This document shows, one piece after another, positions 34,915 to 44,240 of a stretch of DNA of 64,000 nt. Location: NCBI RefSeq assembly GCF_030695065.1, contig NZ_JAUYTR010000016.1, positions 124,001-188,000 on the forward strand. Direction: 5' to 3'. Made by a program: the position numbers and the translations under genes. Source of the DNA: Sediminibacterium sp. (GTDB lineage Bacteria; Bacteroidota; Bacteroidia; Chitinophagales; Chitinophagaceae). Position 1 is the first letter of the stretch. Each line of letters starts with the position of its first letter. Below the pieces are notes generated by a model that was not told where the DNA came from, searched no databases, and was given only the letters and a program-made list of their open reading frames with translations.

Positions 34915-35429
34915 GCAAAAGACAGTGCCTTAATTTTTGATTTCAACCAACTTGACTTTAAGGGGATTAACCAGTCATTTAAAAAACGCTCTTTCGTAGT
35001 TACTGTATTATTAAAGTATATCGTTTCTCCATTTATAAAATTATTTTCCCAGGCGTAGTTTATTTGAGCAAGGGGCAATAATTGAACTTTCTCTTTTATA
35101 TAAAAAGCAAGGTTTTGTCTGTTAAATAAATCTACTTTAAATAACTGCTCTATTTTTTTAATTACATGAACTGAACTATCTGTACTGCAACCGCCTACCG
35201 TAGTGTTTGTTTCATCGGCCATTAATACTATAAATTGGCCAAAGAATAAATTGGCGAAACCCTTAACAGGGGCTCCATGACTTTGCCAATTGGATACGAA
35301 CTCACTTAATATTGCTTCAATTTCAAATGCTTCGCTAATGCTAAATAAACGATTACTCTGGTATATCCATACTTTAGACTGGTTACTAAAATTGGCAGGG
35401 CAATGTAATTGATAGTCTGTTAAGTTCAT
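34911..35429 (-). CDS. Conserved Bacteroidota protein (often mislabelled ABC transporter ATPase)
   Basis: The 172-residue cytoplasmic protein has no signal peptide, membrane segment, Walker A or ABC signature. It has KVWIYQSNRLFSISEAFEIEAIL, FVSNWQSHGAPVKGFANLFFGQFIVLMADE, and the conserved GGCSTDSSVHVIKKIEQLF block. I believe this family is widely annotated as ABC transporter ATPase in Bacteroidota, but nothing in the sequence supports that name. The CSTDSSVH motif could be a catalytic or binding site. It is the last gene of an operon with two iron-sulphur proteins (16-base gap), so it may have a role in the same electron-transfer system. The function is unknown. Confidence 0.75.
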   Translation of the reverse strand: MNLTDYQLHCPANFSNQSKVWIYQSNRLFSISEAFEIEAILSEFVSNWQSHGAPVKGFANLFFGQFIVLMADETNTTVGGCSTDSSVHVIKKIEQLFKVDLFNRQNLAFYIKEKVQLLPLAQINYAWENNFINGETIYFNNTVTTKERFLNDWLIPLKSSWLKSKIKALSFA

Positions 35430-35445
35430 ACCGCAAATTTACAAA

Positions 35446-36225
35446 TTAAACCATGCTTTCTGCTATCATTTCAGCAATATCCAAAACAGCCACTTCGTTT
35501 TCTTTTTCTCTATTTTTAACCCCATCAGACATCATGGTATTACAAAAGGGGCAGGCTGCAGCAATAAATTTTGCACCAGTTTCAAGTGCTTCATCTGCTC
35601 TATCCATATTAATTCTAGAAGTTCCTGGTTCATCTTCCTTAAACATTTGAGCTCCACCTGCTCCACAGCAAAGCCCATTTGTTCTACAGCGTTTCATTTC
35701 TATTAATTCAGCATCTAAAGCTTCTAGTACCTTTCTTGGTGCTTCATAAATATCATTTGCCCTACCTAAATAACAACTATCGTGATAAGATATTTTTTTA
35801 CCTTTAAAACTACCCCCTTCCTTCATAATGATTTTTCCTTCATTAATTAATTCTTGTAATAAGGTAGTATGATGAATCACTTCATAAGTACCCCCCAATT
35901 CAGGATACTCATTTTTAAGTGTATTAAAACAATGGGGGCAAGTGGTAACAATTTTTTTGATATTATAGCCATTTAATACCTGAATATTCTGGTAAGCCAT
36001 CATTTGAAATAAGAATTCATTGCCGGCTCTTCTTGCAGGGTCTCCAGTGCATGCTTCTTCCTTTCCTAGTATTGCAAATTTCACTCCCACTTTGGTTAGA
36101 ATTGTAGCAAATGCTTTGGTGATTTTTTGTGCACGTAAATCAAAGCTTCCTGCACATCCAACCCAAAAAAGGATTTCAGGGGTTTCGCCATTTGCTATCA
36201 TTTCAGCCATTGTATTAATTTTCAT
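35446..36225 (-). CDS. Fe-S/CCG-domain protein (HdrB/LutA/GlpC-like)
   Basis: The 259-residue cytoplasmic protein has two cysteine-rich CCG-type domains, with WVGCAGSFDLRA, TTCPHCFNTLKNEYP, YHDSCYLGRANDIYE, NGLCCGAGGAQMF and AACPFCNTMM. This is the architecture of heterodisulfide-reductase subunit B and of LutA/GlpC-type electron-transfer subunits, which bind unusual iron-sulphur clusters. The start is taken at the ATG at 36225, because the open frame upstream overlaps the preceding gene. That preceding gene encodes a membrane iron-sulphur protein 35 bases away, and the two probably form one complex. The electron donor and acceptor are unknown. Confidence 0.88.
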   Translation of the reverse strand: MKINTMAEMIANGETPEILFWVGCAGSFDLRAQKITKAFATILTKVGVKFAILGKEEACTGDPARRAGNEFLFQMMAYQNIQVLNGYNIKKIVTTCPHCFNTLKNEYPELGGTYEVIHHTTLLQELINEGKIIMKEGGSFKGKKISYHDSCYLGRANDIYEAPRKVLEALDAELIEMKRCRTNGLCCGAGGAQMFKEDEPGTSRINMDRADEALETGAKFIAAACPFCNTMMSDGVKNREKENEVAVLDIAEMIAESMV

Positions 36226-36260
36226 CTCAATATTTTTAGTAGTTAAGTTTAAGGTAATTA

Positions 36261-37574
36261 TTAAGCCATTTCCGATACCCAATTATCTCTATCGTCTGGA
36301 GAAAATTTCCACGGAGCAAAATTGTTTTCGATATTACTAAATGTACTATTCCATTCTTGTGGAGCATTACTTTCTTCCATTATTAATGATCTCCTTAATT
36401 CTACAATAATGTCTAAGGGAGATATACTAACCGGACAAGCTTCTACGCAGGCGTTGCAAGTAGTACAAGCTCTTAATTCTTCAACAGAAATATAATCGTG
36501 TAATAAGGATTTGTTGTCTTGAATAAATGATTGGTTTTGGTTGATATTTTTTCCTACTTCTTCTAAACGATCCCTAGTAGCCATCATTATTTTTCTTGGG
36601 CTCAATAATTTGCCGGTTATATTAGCAGGGCATTCATCTGTACATCTTCCACATTCTGTGCAACTATATGCATCTAATAAGTTCTTCCAACTTAAATCAA
36701 AAACATCTTTGGCGCCAAAGCTTGCAGGTGGTGCGGCATTTGCAGGTGCTAATTCGGGTTGCATTGCATATAATACTTCATTTTGCACTTCAGGCATATT
36801 CTTCATTTTACCAATTGAGTCCAATTTTGCATAATATGCATTGGGGAATGCTAGGGCAATATGTAAATGTTTGGAATAAGGTAGGTAATTCAAAAATGCA
36901 AAAATGCCGCCAATATGAATCCACCACGCTGTTCTTTCAATACCAATTAATGTTGAAGTACTTAAACCTTCAAATAAAGGCATTAATGAAGAGGAAACAA
37001 TAAATGAACCAGTACTAGAATAATGAGCTGCTCCGTTTTGTTGAAGCAACTGATCTGTTGCATTCATAACTAAAAACAAGCTCATTAAAATAATCTCTGT
37101 TATTAAAATAAAATTGGCATCTGTTTTTGGCCAACCATTCAAATCTTTACTAATAAATCTTTTTAATTTTAACCAATTTCTTCTCGCTAAAAATATGACG
37201 CAAACAACTAAAACACCCAAGGCCAATATTTCAAAAATATTGATTAGCCAATTATAAACCTTGCTTAATAGCGGTAAGAACAATCGATGGGTACCTAAAA
37301 TTCCATCCAATACAATTTCAAGGACCTCTATATTGATAATGATGAATCCAGCATATATGATAAAATGCATCAATGCTACGGGGATGTTTTTAAACATTTT
37401 TTTCTGACCCATGGCCAATAATAGAACGTTTTTCCACCGGATTGCAGTGTTGTCTGAGAGGTCAAGGGATTTGCCTAAAAAGATGTTCCGTCTAATTTCA
37501 CCTACTTTTTTGGCAAATAAATAAATGGCAGAAATGGCCATTAGCACAAAAAGGGCTTGTTGTAAATACTGCAT
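36261..37574 (-). CDS. Membrane-bound 4Fe-4S oxidoreductase (HdrC/DsrK-like)
   Basis: The 437-residue protein has about five N-terminal membrane helices (to about residue 260), resembling a NarI/DsrM-type quinone-facing subunit. A C-terminal domain carries two 4Fe-4S motifs: CTECGRCTDECP and CTTCNACVEACP. It probably moves electrons between the membrane quinone pool and the CCG protein encoded next. The ATG at 37574 is chosen over an in-frame TTG two codons upstream. This is not a methanogen heterodisulfide reductase; only the modules are shared. Confidence 0.87.
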   Translation of the reverse strand: MQYLQQALFVLMAISAIYLFAKKVGEIRRNIFLGKSLDLSDNTAIRWKNVLLLAMGQKKMFKNIPVALMHFIIYAGFIIINIEVLEIVLDGILGTHRLFLPLLSKVYNWLINIFEILALGVLVVCVIFLARRNWLKLKRFISKDLNGWPKTDANFILITEIILMSLFLVMNATDQLLQQNGAAHYSSTGSFIVSSSLMPLFEGLSTSTLIGIERTAWWIHIGGIFAFLNYLPYSKHLHIALAFPNAYYAKLDSIGKMKNMPEVQNEVLYAMQPELAPANAAPPASFGAKDVFDLSWKNLLDAYSCTECGRCTDECPANITGKLLSPRKIMMATRDRLEEVGKNINQNQSFIQDNKSLLHDYISVEELRACTTCNACVEACPVSISPLDIIVELRRSLIMEESNAPQEWNSTFSNIENNFAPWKFSPDDRDNWVSEMA

Positions 37575-37670
37575 AAACAAAGTTATACGCTAAGATAATA
37601 GTTTTAATAGCAGCTGAATGCAATTGTGTAATGCAATTTATTGTTGTTAATTTGGGGTATAATTAATTTT

Positions 37671-38171
37671 ATGTCAGAAAAAAAATATATTCTAAGTGAA
37701 AGCGAAGCGCAACAAAAACTGAAGCGTATGAGCTTGGAAATTGCCGAAAGCTTGAGTGGTCAAGAGGGTCCTATTTTATTGATTGGGGTTCAAAATAGCG
37801 GCGTTGTGATTGCAGAAGCAATAGGGGGCTTATTAAGACCTTTTCTAGATAAAAAAATTGATATTGTATCTGTAAAATTAAACAAACATCATCCAGAGAA
37901 TGTAGAGTTAAGCGATATGGTGCCATTGAACGGGGTTAATATTATTTTGATTGATGACGTTACCAATAGCGGTAAAACTTTATTATATGCCTTGAAGCCA
38001 CTTCTCAATTGGCATCCAAGGACCATTCAAACTTTGGTAATGGTAGAAAGAATGCACAAAATGTATCCAGTAAAGCCCGACTTTGTAGGGTTATCCATTT
38101 CTACAACACTAGAAGAGCATATTCAAGTGGAAACAATAGATGGAAAAATTGTTGGGGCATATGTAGTATAA
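37671..38171 (+). CDS. Phosphoribosyltransferase family protein (PyrR-like)
   Basis: The 166-residue type I phosphoribosyltransferase has the PRPP-binding motif NIILIDDVTNSGKTLL. An N-terminal helix ESEAQQKLKRMSLEIAESL and the LIGVQNSGVVIAEAIGG loop resemble PyrR and small purine transferases. The base substrate cannot be told. A regulatory PyrR role is possible, but there is no pyr operon here (pyrF is 21 kb away). The ATG at 37671 is chosen because the ten upstream residues are atypical. Confidence 0.82.
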   Translation: MSEKKYILSESEAQQKLKRMSLEIAESLSGQEGPILLIGVQNSGVVIAEAIGGLLRPFLDKKIDIVSVKLNKHHPENVELSDMVPLNGVNIILIDDVTNSGKTLLYALKPLLNWHPRTIQTLVMVERMHKMYPVKPDFVGLSISTTLEEHIQVETIDGKIVGAYVV

Positions 38172-38235
38172 ATAAATCGCCTATTTTTCTTATATTGAAT
38201 TGATTTTGTAAACATTATAAAAGCAAATAAATAAT

Positions 38236-39963
38236 ATGGACGCTGTTATACAGGAAAGAGTAAATATCTGGCTAAATGGTAATTACGACCAAGAAACCAA
38301 GAATACAATAAAAAAACAACAAGAAAATAATCCCGAAGAATTAGCCGATGCTTTTTATAGAAATTTAGAGTTTGGAACTGGTGGTTTAAGGGGATTAATG
38401 GGTGTAGGAACCAATAGGGTTAACAAATACACCATTGGTATGGCTACTCAAGGATTTGCCAATTATTTAAAGAAAACCTATCCTGGTGTTGAAATTAAGT
38501 TGGCAATTGCCCATGATAGCAGAAATAATAGCCGATTTTTCGCAGAAACAACCGCCAATGTATTTGCTGCAAATGGTATTCAAGTTTTTCTTTTTGAAGC
38601 TTTAAGACCAACGCCAGAATTGAGTTTTGCAATCAGATATTTAGGTTGCAAAGCTGGAGTAGTATGTACTGCATCTCACAATCCCAAAGAATACAATGGG
38701 TATAAAGCTTATTGGAATGACGGTGGGCAATTGGTTCCACCACACGATAAGAATGTAATCACCGAAGTTGAAGCCATTCAAAGTGTAGATGATGTAAAAT
38801 GGAGTGGTGGCGAATCCAATATCACCATCCTTGGAGCCGATTTAGATCAAGCCTATCTAGAAATGGTAAAGGGTTTAAGTGTTTATCCAGATGTAATTGC
38901 TGCACAGAAAGATTTAAAAATAGTATATACCCCCATACATGGAACAGGTATCACATTGGTTCCTCAGGTTTTGGAAAAATTTGGATTTAATAATGTTCAT
39001 ATTGTTGAAGAGCAATCTACCCCAGACGGAAATTTCCCTACTGTTAAATATCCCAATCCAGAAGAAAGTGAAACCATGAGTATTGGCTTAAAGAAAGCCC
39101 AACAATTAGATGCGGATATTTTATTAGGCACAGATCCTGATGCCGACCGTGTTGGAATTGGTGTTAAAAATCACAAAGGTGAGTGGGTATTAATGAATGG
39201 GAATCAAACAGCAGTTTTAGCTTTTGCCTACATGATGGAAGCTAGAAAAGCGAAAGGAATTGCTCAGCCCAACGATATGGTTATTTCAACAATTGTAACT
39301 ACTGAAATGATTAATGAAGTTGCGAAGCAAAACAATGTAGCCTGTTACAATGTATTAACCGGATTTAAATGGATAGCAGAGAAAATCAAGGAATTGGAAG
39401 GCAAAGAAAATTACGTAATAGGTGGCGAAGAAAGTTTTGGATTAATGATTGGAGATCAAATTAGAGATAAAGATGCGGTAAGTGCTGTTGCATTAATGTG
39501 TGAAATGGCTGCTTACGAGAAGAATAAGGGTAAAACCTTATTTGATAAAATGATTGAATTATACATACAGTATGGATTCTATTACGAAAACTTAATCAGC
39601 ATCACAAAAAAAGGAATGAATGGCCAAAAAGAAATTGCAGCTATGATGGAAGGGTATAGAAACAATCCGCCAGCTGAAATTAATGGGTCTGCTGTTGTTA
39701 CATTATTAGACTATCAATTACAAACTGGCACCAATTTACAAACTGGTGAAACATGGACCATTCAACTTCCAAAAAGTAATGTATTGCAGTTTATTACTGC
39801 AGATGGTAGTAAGATTTCTGCAAGGCCATCAGGTACAGAACCAAAAATCAAATTTTATTTTAGTGTAAATACAAGCTTGAGCAGTAAGGCTGAATTTGAT
39901 ACAAAGCAAATGGAGTTAGAGAATAGAATAAATGGAATTATCAGTAGTATGAACCTAAAATAG
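38236..39963 (+). CDS. Phospho-sugar mutase (phosphoglucomutase/phosphomannomutase)
   Basis: The 575-residue alpha-D-phosphohexomutase moves phosphate between C1 and C6 of glucose or mannose phosphate. The phosphoserine is Ser147 in CTASHNPKEYNGYK, the Mg ligands are Asp300, Asp302 and Asp304 in GTDPDADRVGIG, the sugar loop is GGEESFGLM and the phosphate loop RPSGTEPKIKFYF. The length and the GGLRGLMGVGTNRVN start place it with the PgcA/PGM2-like group. It is distinct from the GlmM-like mutase at 55.6 kb. It is followed 17 bases later by pcm. Confidence 0.92.
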   Translation: MDAVIQERVNIWLNGNYDQETKNTIKKQQENNPEELADAFYRNLEFGTGGLRGLMGVGTNRVNKYTIGMATQGFANYLKKTYPGVEIKLAIAHDSRNNSRFFAETTANVFAANGIQVFLFEALRPTPELSFAIRYLGCKAGVVCTASHNPKEYNGYKAYWNDGGQLVPPHDKNVITEVEAIQSVDDVKWSGGESNITILGADLDQAYLEMVKGLSVYPDVIAAQKDLKIVYTPIHGTGITLVPQVLEKFGFNNVHIVEEQSTPDGNFPTVKYPNPEESETMSIGLKKAQQLDADILLGTDPDADRVGIGVKNHKGEWVLMNGNQTAVLAFAYMMEARKAKGIAQPNDMVISTIVTTEMINEVAKQNNVACYNVLTGFKWIAEKIKELEGKENYVIGGEESFGLMIGDQIRDKDAVSAVALMCEMAAYEKNKGKTLFDKMIELYIQYGFYYENLISITKKGMNGQKEIAAMMEGYRNNPPAEINGSAVVTLLDYQLQTGTNLQTGETWTIQLPKSNVLQFITADGSKISARPSGTEPKIKFYFSVNTSLSSKAEFDTKQMELENRINGIISSMNLK

Positions 39964-39980
39964 ATTCCTATATTCGCAAT

Positions 39981-40652
39981 ATGCGAAAGGATAGAGATTA
40001 CAATGATGGCTTTACCCATAAAGGGATGCGCAAGATATTAGTAGATACATTGCGTGAGAAAGGAATTACGGACGAAGCAGTTTTGGATGCAATAAATACC
40101 ATTCCAAGGCATTTTTTTCTAGAATCAGCATTTGAAAAAATTGCTTACGAAAATCGTGCTTTCCCAATTTCTGCAGATCAAACAATTTCTCATCCTTATA
40201 CTGTAGCATATCAAACACAGTTGTTACAAATAAAAAAAGGGGATAAGGTATTAGAAATTGGAACGGGTAGTATTTATCAAACCACCATTCTTGCTGCTTT
40301 GGGAGCACAATGGGTTTATACAATTGAAAGGCAAAAGAAACTGTTTGATGAACAAAAGGAATATTATCATTTTAAAAAACAGTATCCGAATATCAAGTTT
40401 TTTTATGGGGATGGATTTAAAGGGTTGCCTACATACGCACCCTTTGATAAAATTTTAATTACTGCTGCAGCTCCTTTTGTTCCACCATTATTGCTTGAAC
40501 AATTAAAGCCTGGTGGGTTTATGGTTATTCCAGTAGACGAAGGTGAAGCGCAAAGAATGATGCGGATTACTAAAAATATAGATGGCACACTTCAGGAAGA
40601 ATTATTTGAAGAATTCTCTTTCGTTCCAATGCTCCAAGGTAAAAATGTTTAA
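39981..40652 (+). CDS. pcm: Protein-L-isoaspartate O-methyltransferase
   Basis: The 223-residue SAM methyltransferase repairs isoaspartyl residues in aged proteins. Family marks are the ALDAINTIPRHFFLESAFEKIAYENRAFPI start, the DQTISHPYTVAYQTQLL motif, the SAM motif VLEIGTGSIYQTTILAALG, and LITAAAPFVPPLLLEQLKPGGFMVIPV. The SAM loop reads GTGSIY where most members have GTGSGY. The rest of the fold is intact, so activity is still likely. It is probably co-transcribed with the mutase upstream. Confidence 0.92.
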   Translation: MRKDRDYNDGFTHKGMRKILVDTLREKGITDEAVLDAINTIPRHFFLESAFEKIAYENRAFPISADQTISHPYTVAYQTQLLQIKKGDKVLEIGTGSIYQTTILAALGAQWVYTIERQKKLFDEQKEYYHFKKQYPNIKFFYGDGFKGLPTYAPFDKILITAAAPFVPPLLLEQLKPGGFMVIPVDEGEAQRMMRITKNIDGTLQEELFEEFSFVPMLQGKNV

Positions 40653-40684
40653 AAAAAAGGGCCCCGATTAAATAATCGAGGCCC
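40651..40684 (-). terminator. Terminator for the minus-strand beta-barrel gene
   Basis: GGGCCCCGATT and AATCGAGGCCC (40659-40684) form an 11-position stem with one C-A mismatch. On the minus strand it is followed by eight U (from A at 40651-40658). It lies 22 bases past the stop of the barrel gene at 40706 and could also block read-through from pcm. Confidence 0.8.
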
Positions 40685-40705
40685 AACTCTTAAACTAAAA
40701 CTTTT

Positions 40706-43369
40706 CTATTGTTGCATCATATCCATTCCACCGCTTTGATCTGCTTTTGTATTCTTTCTCTTGAATAAACTTGCGTCAAATTTTCCGAAACGGTAACTGA
40801 AGTTTAACCTTAAAACTTGTGGATCTCTTCTTCTTTGGTTAGTTTGGTTAAAGAAAGAGCTTTCAGAATAACTTTGGAATAACTGCGTTCTGAAAATATC
40901 GTTCATGCTCAATGTTAAGTTTCCTGAACGACCATTCTTCCATGTAAATTCTTTGCGAATAGCTAAGTCAAAACCATATCTAGGTAAGTTGTAACCTTGA
41001 GCGCCTGATTGAGGTCCACCTCCCCACATCATACCGCCGCGTCCACCGCCACCACTACTTTGCGGTAGTACTGTTTTAGCTTGATAATCTCCACTTAATT
41101 GGATAGATAATCCTTTAGCTACCTTAAATGTATTGTTCATTTTAGTGAACCAACTCCATTGTTCTTGAACTAAGTCTGGCTGACCAGGAACGGTTGCATT
41201 AATTCTTGAGTTAAAAATATTTAAGTTCACCGTCATTTCCCACCAACTAGTTACAGACATTTTATTGGTTAATTCTAAACCAAATGATCTTGCACTATTG
41301 GCATTGATAAATGTGCTAAAGAATGCACTATCCCCTGGAACTAATGCGTTTGCATCTCTGTAAACATATCTGGTAATTAAATTAGTTGAATGCTTAAAGA
41401 ATGCGGTTGCAAGAAAATTAGCTCCTTTTTTATAGGCATTGTTCCAACTCATTTCAAAAGAATTGGTGAATTCAGGTTTAAGTCCTGCATTACCCATGTT
41501 GATGTTTTGAGGATCTGAATAATCTGGGAAAGGCATTAACTGAAAGAAATTAGGCCTATTCACTCTTCTAGAATAGTTAATTTGAAAGTCTTGCTTCTCA
41601 TCAATTTTATAAGTAATGAAAGCACTAGGGAACAAACTCAAGGGGAATTTTACCGAGAAGGAAGCAGAATCAGCTCCTTTTGAATTCAATAAAGTTCCAG
41701 TGTAATTAGAGCTTTCTGCTCTAAGTCCTAATTGATAACTCCATTTGTTAACTCTAAAGCTATAAGTACTGTAAGCTGCATAAACTGCATCGGTGTATTT
41801 ATATCTACTACTGATTAATGGAACCAGCTCGTACTGTCCAGTTAAGCTATTGAATCTAAACTGGTCTAGTTTATTATTGAAATCTCTAATTGCAACTCTA
41901 CCACCTGCTTCAAATTTTTTATCGTCCGTTAGCGGATTTTCATAATCAATTTGGAAAGTATGGTTGGTGGTACTTCCTTCGCCAATACCTCTTTGTAAAA
42001 TAGGAATACCTTTTTGTGTGCCATCTAAATTATAAGTATAGTTGTTAATATTAGATAGGTTGTCGTTACTGCTTTTATTATAGTTGTAATCAGAAGAAAT
42101 ATTGTGACCATTCTTCATGAAATTGTGCTTATAACTCAACTGTGTACCCACATTTCTAAAATTACTGGTAGACTGGGTTCCAATATTAGAATAGGAGCTT
42201 TTGATTCCCTTAATAGTTGAATCTACTCTTTGTGTTTGATCGTTGTCAAATTGTCCTCTGTTAAAGTTTGCTGTAACAGATAATGTATTTCTATTGTCTA
42301 CAAAATAATCTAATCCACCTCTAAAAAATCCAAAATAACCTTGGTTGGTAGAATTTTGTAGGTTGTAAATATTACTAGGGATTGCTAAAATATTATTTCT
42401 GTCTGTAATACCCTCTGAAATTGATTTTCGCTGATTTAATACCCCACTTCCTGTGAAGTTTAATTTATTCTGACGAATATTGATATCGCCTCCTCCATTA
42501 ATTCTTCCTCGAGAGTCTATACCCATTCTTAATCCACCATTGTAACCAACTTTCTTGTTCTTCTTAAGCACAATATTTAATATACCGGCATTTCCGCCAG
42601 AAGCATCAAATTTTGCAGAAGGATTGGTGATTAATTCTACTCTATCAATAATGTCCGAAGGAATTTGATCTAAAGTAATAGTGGTTGGCCTACCATCAAT
42701 AAACAAAGTAGGAGCTGCGTTTCTTAAAGTAACATTACCGTCAATATCTACATTTAACGCAGGAATATTTCTCATTAATTCTGTTGCTGTTTGCCCTGAC
42801 CCCATTAGGTTCTTGTCAACATTAAATATCTTTCTGTCTATACCTAATTCAAACTGGGGTTTAGTAGATGCAGTTACTGTAACATTACCCAAATTGGTGG
42901 CATCTTCTTCCATTTTAATATTACCCAAATCTTTATCTGCCATTCCAAGCATTTGCTGCATATTACCACCATTTGCTCCACCTGAAGGCATTTTAATACC
43001 AAAACTGATGGTTTGGTCTACCGTTTTATAGGCCAATGCTGTAGCATTTAATTTGAAATTTCCAAATAAAGAAAGGTTTTCAAAACTAAAATCTCCGTTT
43101 GTTTTCGTAATAATGGTACCAAGAATGGCTTCTTTCATTTTTTTTGTGACTGTATCGAATTTGTTTCCTCTCAATTGAACAGTTACTCCTTCAATTCCTT
43201 TGTTTGTTTTACTATCTACTATTTTACCATAAAAATGGCCAATATTCATGTTTTGTCCTGCTCCAGCAGCACCTCCACGACCACCTGCCATTGCAGGCAT
43301 TTGAGCCGAGGTAGTTGCAACGAAAAGGGTTAAAAACCCAATTAATCCTAAAAATTTACGCATATTCAT
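40706..43369 (-). CDS. Outer-membrane beta-barrel receptor (OMP_b-brl_3 type)
   Basis: The 887-residue protein has a signal peptide (MNMRKFLGLIGFLTLFVATTSAQ), a glycine-rich spacer, a carboxypeptidase-regulatory-like domain with an insertion (GKIVDSKTNKGIEGVTVQLRG), and a plug region. The plug includes FELGIDRKIFNVDKNLMGSGQTATELMRNIPAL and LFIDGRPTTITLDQIPSDIIDRVELITNPSAKFD. A barrel with RRVNRPNFFQLMPFPDYSDPQNINMGNAGLKPE completes it. It resembles the receptor at 32.4 kb and is probably a paralogue. A Gly/Met-rich loop (GGGGRGGMMWGGGPQSG) lies near the C-terminus, which is unusual and could contact metal. The ATG at 43369 is used rather than an upstream TTG. Confidence 0.9.
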   Translation of the reverse strand: MNMRKFLGLIGFLTLFVATTSAQMPAMAGGRGGAAGAGQNMNIGHFYGKIVDSKTNKGIEGVTVQLRGNKFDTVTKKMKEAILGTIITKTNGDFSFENLSLFGNFKLNATALAYKTVDQTISFGIKMPSGGANGGNMQQMLGMADKDLGNIKMEEDATNLGNVTVTASTKPQFELGIDRKIFNVDKNLMGSGQTATELMRNIPALNVDIDGNVTLRNAAPTLFIDGRPTTITLDQIPSDIIDRVELITNPSAKFDASGGNAGILNIVLKKNKKVGYNGGLRMGIDSRGRINGGGDINIRQNKLNFTGSGVLNQRKSISEGITDRNNILAIPSNIYNLQNSTNQGYFGFFRGGLDYFVDNRNTLSVTANFNRGQFDNDQTQRVDSTIKGIKSSYSNIGTQSTSNFRNVGTQLSYKHNFMKNGHNISSDYNYNKSSNDNLSNINNYTYNLDGTQKGIPILQRGIGEGSTTNHTFQIDYENPLTDDKKFEAGGRVAIRDFNNKLDQFRFNSLTGQYELVPLISSRYKYTDAVYAAYSTYSFRVNKWSYQLGLRAESSNYTGTLLNSKGADSASFSVKFPLSLFPSAFITYKIDEKQDFQINYSRRVNRPNFFQLMPFPDYSDPQNINMGNAGLKPEFTNSFEMSWNNAYKKGANFLATAFFKHSTNLITRYVYRDANALVPGDSAFFSTFINANSARSFGLELTNKMSVTSWWEMTVNLNIFNSRINATVPGQPDLVQEQWSWFTKMNNTFKVAKGLSIQLSGDYQAKTVLPQSSGGGGRGGMMWGGGPQSGAQGYNLPRYGFDLAIRKEFTWKNGRSGNLTLSMNDIFRTQLFQSYSESSFFNQTNQRRRDPQVLRLNFSYRFGKFDASLFKRKNTKADQSGGMDMMQQ

Positions 43370-43501
43370 CTTTATTAATAAGTGCAAAGTTGGTTTACGC
43401 TATGCTCGAATGGTTCTTGCATTTTATAAGCGGTAATATGACAAGCCTGAGTGGATAAAGTTTAACTAAATCGGCGAATAGGCTGTTTAATCCGTCGGTG
43501 A

Positions 43502-44101
43502 CTATGAAACAAGGGTTAAAATCACTTGAATAATTCCAATTAAAAACCCTAGAACGCCTCCAAGGATTTCAATAAATCGGAATTCTTTAGACATGATATC
43601 ATTTAAGATTTGTTCTAATTTATCTGTTGAAAATCCCTTTACTTTTTCTATTACTATTTTTTCTAAATCTAGCTCTCTTTGTAAATTACCCATATAAGAC
43701 TTCATAATGCCTGGGAACAACTCTTTTAACTCTGTCATGAACACCAATTTCATTTGCTGAATGGTTTTGTCTCCAATAAACATACTGATGACAGGCATTT
43801 GGTCAGCAAGTTTTACCCTCAGAAAATGGTCAATATGAGCATCAATTTGTGGCATTAATTGATCAATATTGGCTGGATTGATAATTTTTGATTCAATATC
43901 TTGAAAAGATAAAAGTTCATCACTTACCAACTTCCCTAATTTTTCGGCAAATTGTACTTGTCTTTTTGGAAATATACCAATGAACGTGATTCCAAGGATT
44001 TTTACAGGTTTTTTTGGATGAAACAACATTTTGATGGCTACCCAATTGGTAAACCAACCAATAAAAGCAGAAATAATAGGAATGAGATATAAAAGCTTCA
44101 T
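43502..44101 (-). CDS. DUF445 family membrane protein
   Basis: The 199-residue protein has an N-terminal hydrophobic segment (LLYLIPIISAFIGWFTNWVAIKMLFHP) and a C-terminal one (IEILGGVLGFLIGIIQVILTLV), with a helical cytoplasmic or periplasmic middle. The NWVAIKMLFHPK and GIFPKRQVQFAEKLGKLV blocks are the DUF445 signature. DUF445 proteins elsewhere include longer forms linked to the envelope; their function is not defined. The gene starts just after the terminator of tRNA-His on the same strand. Confidence 0.87.
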   Translation of the reverse strand: MKLLYLIPIISAFIGWFTNWVAIKMLFHPKKPVKILGITFIGIFPKRQVQFAEKLGKLVSDELLSFQDIESKIINPANIDQLMPQIDAHIDHFLRVKLADQMPVISMFIGDKTIQQMKLVFMTELKELFPGIMKSYMGNLQRELDLEKIVIEKVKGFSTDKLEQILNDIMSKEFRFIEILGGVLGFLIGIIQVILTLVS

Positions 44102-44114
44102 GTATTTAAGTTAA

Positions 44115-44146
44115 AAAACCTATAAAACATACGCTTTATAGGTTTT
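44115..44146 (-). terminator. Terminator downstream of tRNA-His
   Basis: The 12-base arms AAAACCTATAAA and TTTATAGGTTTT are perfect complements around an 8-base loop and, on the minus strand, lead into a U-rich stretch. The hairpin lies between the tRNA-His 3' end (44152) and the DUF445 start (44101). Confidence 0.75.
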
Positions 44147-44151
44147 AAGTG

Positions 44152-44226
44152 GGAGAACGAGGGGTCTCGAACCCCCGGCCTTCAGTGCCACAAACTGACG
44201 CTCTAACCAACTGAGCTACGCCCTCC
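44152..44226 (-). tRNA. tRNA-His (GTG anticodon)
   Basis: A full cloverleaf can be drawn on the minus strand. The acceptor stem is GAGGGCG/CGTTCTC, the D arm GCTC-AGTTGGTTA-GAGC, the anticodon stem TCAGT/ACTGA around TTGTGGC (anticodon GTG), and the T arm GGGGG-TTCGAGA-CCCCT. An extra G at position -1 faces C73, the identity mark of tRNA-His. The CCA end is not encoded. This tRNA is the molecule whose charging the his leader peptide would sense. Confidence 0.95.
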
Positions 44227-44240
44227 GTTTTTGTGGATGG

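Noticed and set aside
34911-35429. Calling this gene an ABC transporter ATPase
   Set aside because: There is no Walker A, Walker B or ABC signature and the protein is far too small; the common database name appears to be a carried-over error.
35446-37574. Methanogen-type heterodisulfide reductase
   Set aside because: Only the CCG and FeS modules are shared; there is no HdrA and no methanogenesis context, so the broader electron-transfer label is used.
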